DNA of 64,000 nucleotides from Aliiruegeria lutimaris (GTDB lineage: Bacteria > Pseudomonadota > Alphaproteobacteria > Rhodobacterales > Rhodobacteraceae). Below the pieces are notes generated by a model that saw only the letters and a program-made list of their open reading frames with translations, made no database searches and had not been told where the DNA came from. This document shows positions 46,570 to 55,065 of the stretch, piece after piece. The translations under genes and the position numbers were made by a program. The stretch spans positions 41,089 through 105,088 of the forward strand of contig NZ_FNEK01000010.1 in the NCBI RefSeq assembly GCF_900099935.1, given 5' to 3'. Each line of letters opens with the position of its first letter. Position 1 is the stretch's first letter.

Positions 46570-48837
46570 ATGAGCCTGACGGACAAACTGGTTATGGAAC
46601 GCCGGGCCCGGTTGGCGGCGGAGCGCAAGCTGGAGCTCAAGAGCCGTGAATTGTTCGAGGCCAACCGCAAGCTGTCGCAACATGCGCTGGAACTGTCGGG
46701 AAAAATTATCGAGCAACGGGAGGAGGTTGCGCAGGTTCGAAACGAGGCCGAAGCGCTAAAGGACCGCAACCAGCAGACGCAGGCGCAGCTTGAGCGGGCC
46801 GAGAAGCTGGCCGAAATCCATGAGCGTCGCCTGTGGGATTCGGTCGAGGCGATCAGCGACGGTTTTGCCGTCTTCGACCAGCAGGACCGGCTGATCGCGG
46901 CAAACTCTGCCTGGCTGGCGCTGTTCGACTATTCGGAGGTCATCCAGCCGGGGATTCCCTATCTCGAAATGATCCGCTTCGCCGCCAAGAAAGGCATCTT
47001 CGATATCGGGGACATGACGCCGTCGAACTGGCTGGCCGATATGCTCGATCGCTGGGACAGGCCCGACATCCCCGAGGTCACGATCCGGCTGTGGAACGGA
47101 CAGTATTTCCGCCTGCTGGACCAGCGATCCCGCGACGGGGACATGGTGTGCCTTGCCGTCGACACTACCGTGATGAAGCGGCGGGAGGAGGAGTTGCGCG
47201 AGGCCCGCAGCCGGGCGGAGGCCGCCAACCGCGCCAAGTCTGCTTTTCTGGCCAATATGAGCCACGAGTTGCGCACCCCCATGAATGGCGTGGTGGCCAT
47301 GGTGGACCTGCTGCTGGAAGGCGATCTGGACGAGGAGCAACGGCTCTATCTGCGTACGATCCGAAGCTCCGGCGAATCCCTGCTGTCGATCATCAATGAC
47401 GTTCTGGATTTCTCCAAGCTGGAAGCAGAGAAGATGCAGCTGCGCCCCGAACCCTTCGACATGGAGAGGATGCTGCACGAGGTCCTGACGCTGGTCGCGC
47501 CCATGGCGCGCGACAGGGGGCTCGAGCTGCATGTGGATTACGACCTGTTCCTTCCGACCAAGCTCCTAGGCGATCCAGGGCGCATCCGGCAGGTGCTGAC
47601 CAACCTGATCGGGAACGCGGTGAAGTTCACCGAGGAGGGCCATGTTTTCATCCGAGTGGTCGGGATCGAGTCGGATGGCGACAACTGGCAGATCCACGTC
47701 ACTGTGGAGGATACCGGCATCGGTATCGCGTCCGACATGCAGGAGCATATCTTCGATTCCTTCGCGCAGGAGGAACAGGAGCGCAATCGCGCCTTCGAAG
47801 GGACGGGGCTCGGCCTCGCGATCAGCCGCGAGATCATCGCCAGGATGGGCGGGCAGATCTGGGTCGAGTCCGAAAAGGGCAAGGGGTCCTGCTTCGGGTT
47901 CCGGATCTCGCTGCCCTGTGGCGAAGAGAACCGGCACGTTCCGCAAAGGCTGGCGGACGGGCTGGCCAAAGCGATGATGGTCGGCGGCGGCGATCTCGAC
48001 CAGGAGATCCTGTCGCGGCAGCTCCGCCAGCTCGGCATGGATGTGCATTGCGTGCCCAGTGGCAGCGCCGCGCTTGCCGAAATCGGCGACGGGTTCCGGC
48101 CACAGATCTTGCTCATCGACGAGCGGCTGTCGGATGCAACCGGGTTGGAGCTCGCAGGGGCGGTGCGGCTGGCCGGTCTCCATTCCGCGACGGTTCTGCT
48201 GTGCGCGGACAAGCATGTGAACCATCCTTCAGAAGCATTTGGAACGGTGGACGCCGTGCTGGGGCGGCCGATCCTGAGGAGCGAACTCTTCCGAACGCTT
48301 GCCGCTTTGACCGCGCATCGGGACTCCGTCCCCCAAGCCGAAGCGCCAGCTCCGAACGAGCCTTCGGAGACGCCCGCTTTCGCCTCATGCCGCCATGGCG
48401 CGCTGCACAAACAGGACGTGGGGCGGGCGATGCGCGTGCTTGCAGCAGAGGACAACAGGACCAACCAGTTCGTTTTCCAGAAGCTGGTGAAGACACTCGA
48501 TATCGACCTGAAAATCGCTTCCAACGGGCAGGAAGCCATCGAACTCTACAAGGATTTCCAGCCCGACCTCATCTTCATGGATATCTCCATGCCGGGCACG
48601 GATGGAAAGCAAGCCACCCGTGAGATCCGGCGGCTGGAAGCCGGGAAACGTCATGTTCCGATCGTGGCGATGACGGCGCATGCGCTGTTGGGGGACAAGG
48701 AAGACATCCTGGCTGCCGGCCTGGATCACTACCTGACCAAACCGATGCAGAAGTCCCTGATTTCCGCGATCATCCGGGAAGCCCGTCCGTCCGGTTGTCG
48801 GGCGCCGGGCACGCGCGAGGCTACCGTGGCCGAGTGA
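46570..48837 (+). CDS. Cytosolic PAS hybrid sensor histidine kinase
   Basis: A 755-residue kinase without a membrane helix. N-terminal coiled coil (about 1-95: heptads in ERRARLAAERKLELKSR), a PAS domain (about 95-200), HisKA with ANMSHELRTPMNGVVAM (His about 232), HATPase (NLIGNAVKFTEEG, DTGIGIA, FEGTGLGLAI), a degenerate receiver (about 470-585, phosphoacceptor region altered: LLIDERLSD) and a C-terminal receiver with DLIFMDISMPG (Asp about 669) and MTAHAL. It resembles ArcB/BarA-type phosphorelay kinases, but no Hpt domain is present, so a separate phosphotransfer protein is expected. Divergent from the macroglobulin gene. Confidence 0.88.
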   Translation: MSLTDKLVMERRARLAAERKLELKSRELFEANRKLSQHALELSGKIIEQREEVAQVRNEAEALKDRNQQTQAQLERAEKLAEIHERRLWDSVEAISDGFAVFDQQDRLIAANSAWLALFDYSEVIQPGIPYLEMIRFAAKKGIFDIGDMTPSNWLADMLDRWDRPDIPEVTIRLWNGQYFRLLDQRSRDGDMVCLAVDTTVMKRREEELREARSRAEAANRAKSAFLANMSHELRTPMNGVVAMVDLLLEGDLDEEQRLYLRTIRSSGESLLSIINDVLDFSKLEAEKMQLRPEPFDMERMLHEVLTLVAPMARDRGLELHVDYDLFLPTKLLGDPGRIRQVLTNLIGNAVKFTEEGHVFIRVVGIESDGDNWQIHVTVEDTGIGIASDMQEHIFDSFAQEEQERNRAFEGTGLGLAISREIIARMGGQIWVESEKGKGSCFGFRISLPCGEENRHVPQRLADGLAKAMMVGGGDLDQEILSRQLRQLGMDVHCVPSGSAALAEIGDGFRPQILLIDERLSDATGLELAGAVRLAGLHSATVLLCADKHVNHPSEAFGTVDAVLGRPILRSELFRTLAALTAHRDSVPQAEAPAPNEPSETPAFASCRHGALHKQDVGRAMRVLAAEDNRTNQFVFQKLVKTLDIDLKIASNGQEAIELYKDFQPDLIFMDISMPGTDGKQATREIRRLEAGKRHVPIVAMTAHALLGDKEDILAAGLDHYLTKPMQKSLISAIIREARPSGCRAPGTREATVAE

Positions 48838-48886
48838 GGATCCCACCAGAAACCCCACCCGGACGGCAACAAACACCCAAGTTTTA

Positions 48887-48915
48887 TTGACATATTCCCG
48901 ATTTCGGCATATAGT
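48887..48915 (+). promoter_or_regulatory. Consensus sigma-70 promoter of the MarR-fusion gene
   Basis: TTGACA (48887-48892), exactly 17 bases, TATAGT (48910-48915). This is the clearest promoter in the window, 29 bases before the ATG, so the 5' UTR is short. Confidence 0.8.
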
Positions 48916-48922
48916 AAGAAAT

Positions 48923-48934
48923 CAAACAAGTTTG
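48923..48934 (+). promoter_or_regulatory. Candidate autoregulatory operator
   Basis: Perfect palindrome CAAAC-AA-GTTTG located at the predicted transcription start of the MarR-fusion gene, between the -10 and the ribosome site. A dimeric winged-helix protein bound here would block its own promoter. Short, so it may be chance. Confidence 0.4.
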
Positions 48935-48944
48935 GAATCGAGTG

Positions 48945-50333
48945 ATGGTTTCGCCCGATGAAAGGCTAGGTCGGAGCGTCACGGATTTTCTGCGCCACGT
49001 GCCCGTGTACATCGCCCCGATCCTGTACCGCGCCGAGTGCAACGGCCGGATGCTGACCGAGAGCGAAGTGATGGTCGTGATGCTGCTGGAACGGCTCGGG
49101 CCGCTTTCCCCGACGCGGATCAGCCGCGGGCTGAACATGCAGAAGGGAAGCCTGACATCGGTTCTGCGTCGTCTCGAAGGGTTGGGGGTGATTGCCCGGA
49201 CCGACAACCCCGAAGACGACCGAAGCTACATCGCCGAATTGACGCCGCGGGGAGCGGCTTTTGCGCGCCAGTTCGAAACCGACCGTCAGGAGAAGCTGCG
49301 GGACCTGTTCGTCCCGATGGCGCCGAACGAAAGGCGCCTCGCGGCGGACGGCCTGGACGTGCTGACCGCGCATTTTCGCGAAGTGGAGGAAAAGGAAATG
49401 GCTGCGACACTGGATGATCACGCCCCGATCCTGAACTGGTACCAGGCGGCAAGCCCCGAGGATCGCAAGGAATATGACGCCTTCGGCCCATGGCTGACCG
49501 CGGTGAAGGCCGAAGAGGAAATGCCTCCGCGCTTCCGCGCCTTCTATGCCGAGAACAAGGACGCCACGTTCCTGCTCAAAGTGCCGAAGAACGCAGACCG
49601 CCGGCAGTTGCGCCCGGGAATGGACCTCTATGAGGCCGTGTTCGTGGTGGACAAGGACGGTGTCGCCGTCATCCGCCTGGAGGATGGTGGCATCACGCGG
49701 ACCTATGCGGCATGGGATGACGTGGCCGCCGTGGGCAGCTACGGCGACAAGCTGCAGGGCGTCTGGACGCTCTATCTCAAGGACGGAACGCGCAGCACGC
49801 TGACCTTCAACAGGGTGTCGACCGACCTGATGGACAAGGTGACGGATTTCGTGCGCGCCTGCCTGCGTGGCGACTCCCTCAGCACGGAGTTTCCGGATGT
49901 CTCGCTGCCACCGATCGAGATCACGGATGCGGACCTGTTCTTTGGATCCGCAATGCTCGAGATCCGGCGTCGCAGCGAGGAGGATTTCACGCCCATCCAT
50001 TTCGAGCCGGAGGGCCAGCGGTGCTTCGATGCCAATGGCGACCGGCATGTCTCCACAGGCGTTCTGCTGCTGGACACACCGTCGGAACTTGTCATCGTCA
50101 ACCGGGACAAACCCTCGCACCGCCGCGGCGAGGCCTGGTATGCGTCGAATGACATCTTCGTTCCCTATGCACGGGTGACGCATTTCTCGCTCATTGCGGC
50201 TCCGAACAACCAGAAGGGGTATTTCCACACCCTCGTTTTGCGCCTTGACGGGCAGGCAATCGAACAGCCGTGCCTGCAGCTGCCGACTGCCGTCATGGAG
50301 GTGCTGCGGGCGCGCTGCACGGCGGCGTTGTGA
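48945..50333 (+). CDS. MarR-type winged-helix protein with a long uncharacterised C-terminal region
   Basis: 462 residues, about three times the size of a normal MarR protein. Residues about 1-145 are MarR-like: SEVMVVMLLERLGPLSPTRISRGLNM, QKGSLTSVLRRLEGLGVI (recognition helix) and wing DNPEDDRSYIAELTPRG. The rest contains no family I recognise; it reads as soluble beta-rich repeats: ATFLLKVPKNADRRQLRPGMDLYEAVFVVDKDG, LYLKDGTRSTLTFNRVS, VSTGVLLLDTPSELVIVNRD, which could be two PH-like or sensor modules. The regulator probably senses something through the C-terminal part. ATG at 48945, with a consensus promoter and a small palindrome upstream. Confidence 0.75.
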   Translation: MVSPDERLGRSVTDFLRHVPVYIAPILYRAECNGRMLTESEVMVVMLLERLGPLSPTRISRGLNMQKGSLTSVLRRLEGLGVIARTDNPEDDRSYIAELTPRGAAFARQFETDRQEKLRDLFVPMAPNERRLAADGLDVLTAHFREVEEKEMAATLDDHAPILNWYQAASPEDRKEYDAFGPWLTAVKAEEEMPPRFRAFYAENKDATFLLKVPKNADRRQLRPGMDLYEAVFVVDKDGVAVIRLEDGGITRTYAAWDDVAAVGSYGDKLQGVWTLYLKDGTRSTLTFNRVSTDLMDKVTDFVRACLRGDSLSTEFPDVSLPPIEITDADLFFGSAMLEIRRRSEEDFTPIHFEPEGQRCFDANGDRHVSTGVLLLDTPSELVIVNRDKPSHRRGEAWYASNDIFVPYARVTHFSLIAAPNNQKGYFHTLVLRLDGQAIEQPCLQLPTAVMEVLRARCTAAL

Positions 50334-50506
50334 GATCATGGATCCCCTGGCAAGGATGACATCGAGGCCAATTCGAAAGAGGGGTCCGCTCGGGCCCCTC
50401 GGGCTGCGCGGTATCGGCCAGGCAAATGCCACTGGAAACCGGCGCGATTTGCGCGGAAACTGTCCATGCCGGGAACAGCCCCGATTGCCATGGAAGAGCC
50501 GTCGAC

Positions 50507-50698
50507 ATGTTCAATTTCGATCTCCCCTTTTTCCGACCGCTCTGGGTCCGGATCGCGACTGTTGGCTTCAGCGTCGGTTGGGGGCTGGTCGAGCTGTCCA
50601 TGGGCTCGGCTGGTTTCGCGGTGCTGTTCCTCGCGGCAGGCATTTACTCCGCGTATCGGCTTTTCATTACTTTTGACCCACCCGAGGATGGGGCCTGA
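50507..50698 (+). CDS. Small two-helix membrane protein
   Basis: 63 residues: MFNFDLPFFRPLWVRIATVG, one helix through FSVGWGLVELSM and a second through AGFAVLFLAAGIYSAYRLFI, then an acidic tail. Ribosome site GGAAGAG eight bases before the ATG. No family name is given; such proteins are common in Rhodobacterales. The last 32 bases overlap the end of the convergent ABC ATPase gene. Confidence 0.55.
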   Translation: MFNFDLPFFRPLWVRIATVGFSVGWGLVELSMGSAGFAVLFLAAGIYSAYRLFITFDPPEDGA

Positions 50699-51425
50699 CC
50701 GGCAGTTCCCCGTCGGCGAGCGCGTCCAGTTCCTCGGCGAGTTCGGCAATTTCGGCTGCGGTTCGGGTCTCGGGCCGGTCGGGAAGCTCCCGAAAAGCAC
50801 GAATCCGGCCGGGCGCGGCGGACAGCAACACCACCCGGTCCGCAATGCGCACCGCCTCTCGCGCATCGTGGGTGACGATCAACGCAGTCGCGTGGCGCTC
50901 CTCGATGACGCGGCGCACCCGCGCATGCATGCGCCGCGCAAGGGGCGGGTCGAGCGCGCGAAAGGGCTCGTCGAGCAAGAGCAGATCCGGCGCAACGGCG
51001 AGCGCGCGGGCCAGTGCAACCCGCTGCCGCATCCCGCCGGAAAGCTGATGCGGGAACTTCGCGAGTTCCGCCCCCGACAGGCCGGTCTCTTCCAGCACCG
51101 TCCGCGCGCGTTCCACTCTTTCGGCCGCCGGGATCGGCTCGGCCTTGAGCCCGAAGGCGACATTTGACAGCGCATCCCGCCAGGGGAGCAGCAACGGGTC
51201 CTGAAACATCGGCGCGGTCCGGCAGCCGTCGGCCCGACGAAGAACGCCGCTCTCCGGCGTCAGCAAGCCCGCGGCCATCGCGATAAGGGTACTCTTGCCA
51301 CAGCCTGATGGGCCCATCAGGCAGGTGATGGCGCCTCTGGGGATGTCGATGGAAATGCCGTCCAGAACAGGCATGTCTCCGTACCGAAAGGCGACATTGT
51401 CGAAGGACAGGATAGGAGCGGTCAT
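50667..51425 (-). CDS. ABC transporter ATP-binding protein (NitT/TauT type)
   Basis: The ATPase of a small-molecule importer, 252 residues. Walker A MGPSGCGKSTL, Q-loop MFQDPLLLPWRDA (the LLPW form typical of nitrate/sulfonate/taurine ATPases), signature LSGGMRQRVALARAL, Walker B LLLLDEPFRALD, switch VTHDAREA. It is last in a five-gene minus-strand operon whose first two genes encode a flavoprotein and an [FeFe]-hydrogenase. Overlaps the permease by four bases. The substrate is unknown. Confidence 0.9.
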   Translation of the reverse strand: MTAPILSFDNVAFRYGDMPVLDGISIDIPRGAITCLMGPSGCGKSTLIAMAAGLLTPESGVLRRADGCRTAPMFQDPLLLPWRDALSNVAFGLKAEPIPAAERVERARTVLEETGLSGAELAKFPHQLSGGMRQRVALARALAVAPDLLLLDEPFRALDPPLARRMHARVRRVIEERHATALIVTHDAREAVRIADRVVLLSAAPGRIRAFRELPDRPETRTAAEIAELAEELDALADGELPVRPHPRVGQK

Positions 51426-52177
51426 TTCTGCGCCCCGCCGTCATCGTCGCGCCAACGCTCCAGTTTCCGCCGCAAATGACGCAGGAGCATGTGGTCGAGC
51501 AGGATCAGCGCGGTAACAATGACAACGACCCAGGCCATGGTTTCGGCGGTATCCACCCGCGCCCGCGCCCCGGCGATGCCATCGCCGATTCCGCCCGCGC
51601 CGGAGAGAAGCTCGGCCATGACCGCCACTTTCCACGACATGGCGAAGCCCGTGGCGAGCGCGGGAAAGAGATGGCCGAGCATATGCGGGCCATAGACATC
51701 AAAGACCATCGCGGAGGGGGGGGCCTGAAAGGCGCGCGCCATGCGAGCCAGCCCGCCATCGAGGCTGCGTGCGCCCTGAACGGCGGCGGCGAAGACGATG
51801 GGGCCGGTGGCGATGGCGACAGTGAAGATAACGGCGCGGTCGCCACCGAACCAGAGCAGGGCCAGAACCACCCAGGCAATCGCCGGAACGCCGAGCAGGA
51901 TGATCGCGACCGGGTGGAGCATGCGGCGCAGGCCATCCCGCAGCCCGGAAGCGGTACCGGCGAGCGTCCCGATCACGGCGCCGGCCAGCCAGCCTGCACC
52001 GGCGTGCAAGGCCGTGGCGGCGAGGGCCGGCCCGATCTCGCCTTCGCGCGCCAGTCGCAGCAGCGCGCGGGCAGTGTCGTCCAGCCCCGGCAGGACCAAC
52101 GCACCATAGGCGCGGTGCCCCAGCTCCCAGAGACCGAGCAGCAACAGAATTCCCAAAGCGCCGTAGAGGCGTTTCAC
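51422..52177 (-). CDS. ABC transporter permease (NitT/TauT type)
   Basis: About 251 residues with six hydrophobic segments and the cytoplasmic coupling loop AFQAPPSAMVFDVYGPHMLGHLFPAL, matching the EAA-type motif of the SsuC/TauC family. The GTG at 52177 is used (GGGG upstream, just after the binding-protein stop); a TTG at 52192 would overlap it. It overlaps the ATPase gene by four bases. It is co-transcribed with the hydrogenase genes upstream. Confidence 0.88.
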   Translation of the reverse strand: MKRLYGALGILLLLGLWELGHRAYGALVLPGLDDTARALLRLAREGEIGPALAATALHAGAGWLAGAVIGTLAGTASGLRDGLRRMLHPVAIILLGVPAIAWVVLALLWFGGDRAVIFTVAIATGPIVFAAAVQGARSLDGGLARMARAFQAPPSAMVFDVYGPHMLGHLFPALATGFAMSWKVAVMAELLSGAGGIGDGIAGARARVDTAETMAWVVVIVTALILLDHMLLRHLRRKLERWRDDDGGAQK

Positions 52178-52182
52178 ATCGC

Positions 52183-53163
52183 TCAGCCCCAATAGAAATC
52201 GTCGGGGGGAAGTTTGCCGCCTACGATGCCGGGATCAAGGCTCATGAGGTGGTTGAAATAGATCTCGATATCCTCCTGTGCCTCTTTCGCCGATTGGACA
52301 TCGAGATGCACGAAGGGCAGCGAGCGCGCGATCACGGGCGCGGGGAGCGGCAGATACGCGGCAGACATTTCGCCAGCCTGCTGCGGATTGTCGAGCACCC
52401 AGCGCCCGGCTTCGACGCAGGCCGCGTGGGTCGCGGCAACCAGCTCGGCCTCGGCGGCAAGGAACTCCGGGTTTGCCGCGAGCCCGACCTGCGGGATGCG
52501 CGGCCCGCGTCCGGTGTGCTGGCCATAGACTTCGGTGATGTCGATGGCGCGGAAAAGCGGTTGCTCGGCCTTCGCGGCGCGCATCAGGGCGGCGGTTGCC
52601 GCCGGTTCGTGCAGAACGGCAACGTCACCGCGACCGGAAAGATAGAGCGGCACCGCCTCACCAGGCGAGCCCACATAATCAAGCTCCACATCCTTGTCCG
52701 GGTCGAGCCCGGACCATTTCAGCACCAGCCGGAACAGCAGGTCCGGCGCTTCGTTCTTGTTCGAGAGCAACACGCGCTTGCCGGCGAGATCCTCGATCCG
52801 GGTCACGCTTTCGTCACGCGCCATCACGTAGAGCACGCCCCAGGTGACGACATTGACCATGCGGATGCCCGCACCGCGATTGTAGAAATTGGCCGCCGCA
52901 TAGGTGGAGGTGGCGAAGAGCTTGAAGCGGCCCGAGGCGATTCCCGCGCGCATCTGGTCGGTGCTTTTCCAGATATCGAACGCGACATTGGGCAGATCGC
53001 CCGACGCAACCGCGCGGGCGAAGACCGCCGAGGGCGAGGCCGGAATCCCCCAGAGTGTCAGCGGTGGTTCGGAGGCCGTGGCGATCCGGGGCAACAGCGC
53101 GGAGGCCGCCAGCGCGCCGAGCAGGGCGCGCCGGTCAATCTGTCCGTACAGAGGTTTCATCAT
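52183..53163 (-). CDS. ABC transporter substrate-binding protein (NMT1/THI5-like), probable Tat substrate
   Basis: About 325 residues. The start MKPLYGQIDRRALLGALAASALLP has RR followed by a hydrophobic run, which suggests twin-arginine export. The body, TLWGIPASPSAVFARAVASG, KLFATSTYAAANFYNRG, EDLAGKRVLLSNKNEAPDLL and GSPGEAVPLYLSGRGDVAVLHEP, follows the NitT/TauT and thiamine-precursor binding proteins. Only 39 bases separate it from hydA, so it shares that transcript. Ligand unknown: nitrate, sulfonate, pyrimidine or another small anion are all possible. Confidence 0.88.
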   Translation of the reverse strand: MMKPLYGQIDRRALLGALAASALLPRIATASEPPLTLWGIPASPSAVFARAVASGDLPNVAFDIWKSTDQMRAGIASGRFKLFATSTYAAANFYNRGAGIRMVNVVTWGVLYVMARDESVTRIEDLAGKRVLLSNKNEAPDLLFRLVLKWSGLDPDKDVELDYVGSPGEAVPLYLSGRGDVAVLHEPAATAALMRAAKAEQPLFRAIDITEVYGQHTGRGPRIPQVGLAANPEFLAAEAELVAATHAACVEAGRWVLDNPQQAGEMSAAYLPLPAPVIARSLPFVHLDVQSAKEAQEDIEIYFNHLMSLDPGIVGGKLPPDDFYWG

Positions 53164-53202
53164 TCGGCGTCCTTTGCAAATGGTAGGGAAGCAGGTTGGG
53201 GG

Positions 53203-55062
53203 TCAGTAGACGACCGAACTCATGGTGATGTCGTCCCAGACATCCTTCACGGTCTGCTGCATTTCGCGGCGGCGGTCCGTGTAATGGGTGTGCAGAAGCG
53301 TGTGTGCCGTCTCCGAGTTGGGTGCTTCGAGGAAGTCCCGGTAGAGCGTTTTCACCTGCTGGTTATTGTGGGACTGACGCACATTCGCCTTGCGGTCGAC
53401 ATTGTAGATCGTGTCGCGCCGCGCTATGGCCAGCGGCAGGTAGGCCTTCTTGGAGCGCAGCGAACCACCCCCATCGACGCAACCGCCGGGACAGGCCATG
53501 ACCTCGATGAAATCGAAATCCGTCTCGCCCGCCAGCACCTTTTCGACCAGCGCCCGGGTGTCTCCGAGCCCGTGCACCATGGCGACCTTCACCTCGCCGA
53601 AGGGTCCGCCGAGATCGACCGTCGCCGCGCGCACGCCTTCGAAACCGCGCAATTGCTCCAGCTCGATCTGGTCGAGTTCCTTGCTGTTGACGACCGAATA
53701 GATCGTGCGTACGGCGGCCTCCATGACGCCACCGGTGGTGCCGAAGATCGCGCCCGCGCCGGAGAACTCGCTCATATAGGGATCGTCGAACGCGGAGGGT
53801 TCCAGATCCTTCAAGTCGATCCCCTCTCGCCGCAGCAGGCGGGCGAATTCGCGGGTGGTCAGCACCACGTCCGTTTCCGGCGCGCCATCCATGGTGAGTT
53901 GCGGGCGAACGGCCTCGTCCTTTTTGGCCGTGCAGGGCATGATCGAGATCACGCGGATATTCTCCGGCTTCACCCCGTGTATTTCCGGCAGGTAGGTCTT
54001 GGCGATGGTCGAGAGCACCTGTTGCGGCGATTTCGTCGAACTCAGCAGCGGCAGGATCTCGGGATAATGGATCTCCGCGAAATTGATCCAGGCCGGGCAG
54101 CAGGAGGTGAAGGTCGGCCGCGAGCGGTCCTTGAGCCGGGTAAGCAGCTCCGTGCCTTCCTCCATGATCACCACGTCGGCGGCGAAATTGGTGTCGAGTA
54201 CGATATCGACGCCGATCTTCTTGCAAGCGGTGATGATATGCCCCTGGACATTGGTGCCGGCGGGCATGCCGAACTCCTCTCCGAAGGCCACGCGCACCGC
54301 GGGAGCGAATTGCACCACCGTGGTGATCTCGGGATCGCAGATAAAGTCGAGCGCACGCTCGCATTCATCCCGCTCGCCGAGCGCGCCGGTCGGGCAGACG
54401 AGAACGCACTGCCCGCAGGTAACGCAGGTGGAGTTGAGTTGATCGGTGCCGTGGCGCAGCGTGACCAGCCGGTCCAGCCCGGTGCCCTCCATGGCAAGCG
54501 CGTCGACCTGTTGGTGATGGCGGCAGACGGCCACGCAACGCTGGCAGCGCACGCAGCGCTGCATGTCGCGGATGAGCGCGGGCGAGGAGGTATCCACCTC
54601 GCGCGCCAACGTACGTTCGCGGTCGAAGAATCGGTTCTCTGTCAACCCGACGAACTGCGCCAGATCCTGCAATTCGCAGTCGCCATGGCGCACGCAGGTC
54701 GCGCAGTCCTGCAGGTGGTCCGCCATGAGCAATTCCACTTGCAGCTTCTGGATATCGCGAACCTCGCGGGTGCGGGTGGCGACATTCATTCCCTCGCGCA
54801 CCGGCGTGTCGCAGGCGCTGGCGATCTGATGCTTGTCGCGGCCGGCCTGAACGATATCGACCATGCAGATACGGCAAGCGCCGGGCGTGTGGTCGATGTC
54901 ATCCATCTCGCAGAGCGTCGGGATGTAGATGTCGTGCCGCCGCGCGCAGGAGAGGATCGTTTCGTTGGGGAAGGCCCGGCAGGCGGTTTTGTTGATGGTC
55001 AGCGAGATCGTGGCGGCTTCCGGGTCACGCGCGGCGAGTTGGGCGAGGTCGGTCGTGCACAT
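53203..55062 (-). CDS. [FeFe]-hydrogenase catalytic subunit, M3-type
   Basis: 619 residues. N-terminal plant-type [2Fe-2S] domain (IPTLC, GACRICMVD, ASACD), His-Cys3 cluster (HLQDCATCVRHGDCE), two [4Fe-4S] clusters (CVRCQRCVAVCR and CVTCGQCVLVCP), then the H-cluster domain: L1 FTSCCPAWI (about 320), SSTKSPQQ, L2 MPCTAKKDEA (about 374) and L3 EVMACPGGCVDGGGSL (about 524), with the IMEEGTELL glutamate. All cysteine ligands of the H-cluster are present. L3 differs from the common GGCxNGGGQP. It sits three bases after the flavoprotein stop; no hydE, hydF or hydG gene lies in the window, so maturation must come from elsewhere or be absent. Hydrogen evolution or uptake is inferred from the family. 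Confidence 0.9.
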   Translation of the reverse strand: MCTTDLAQLAARDPEAATISLTINKTACRAFPNETILSCARRHDIYIPTLCEMDDIDHTPGACRICMVDIVQAGRDKHQIASACDTPVREGMNVATRTREVRDIQKLQVELLMADHLQDCATCVRHGDCELQDLAQFVGLTENRFFDRERTLAREVDTSSPALIRDMQRCVRCQRCVAVCRHHQQVDALAMEGTGLDRLVTLRHGTDQLNSTCVTCGQCVLVCPTGALGERDECERALDFICDPEITTVVQFAPAVRVAFGEEFGMPAGTNVQGHIITACKKIGVDIVLDTNFAADVVIMEEGTELLTRLKDRSRPTFTSCCPAWINFAEIHYPEILPLLSSTKSPQQVLSTIAKTYLPEIHGVKPENIRVISIMPCTAKKDEAVRPQLTMDGAPETDVVLTTREFARLLRREGIDLKDLEPSAFDDPYMSEFSGAGAIFGTTGGVMEAAVRTIYSVVNSKELDQIELEQLRGFEGVRAATVDLGGPFGEVKVAMVHGLGDTRALVEKVLAGETDFDFIEVMACPGGCVDGGGSLRSKKAYLPLAIARRDTIYNVDRKANVRQSHNNQQVKTLYRDFLEAPNSETAHTLLHTHYTDRRREMQQTVKDVWDDITMSSVVY

Positions 55063-55065
55063 GGC

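Noticed and set aside
53164..53202. Thiamine riboswitch before the NMT1/THI5-like binding protein
   Set aside because: The gap is only 39 bases and contains no THI-box-like sequence. The gene is inside the hydrogenase operon.
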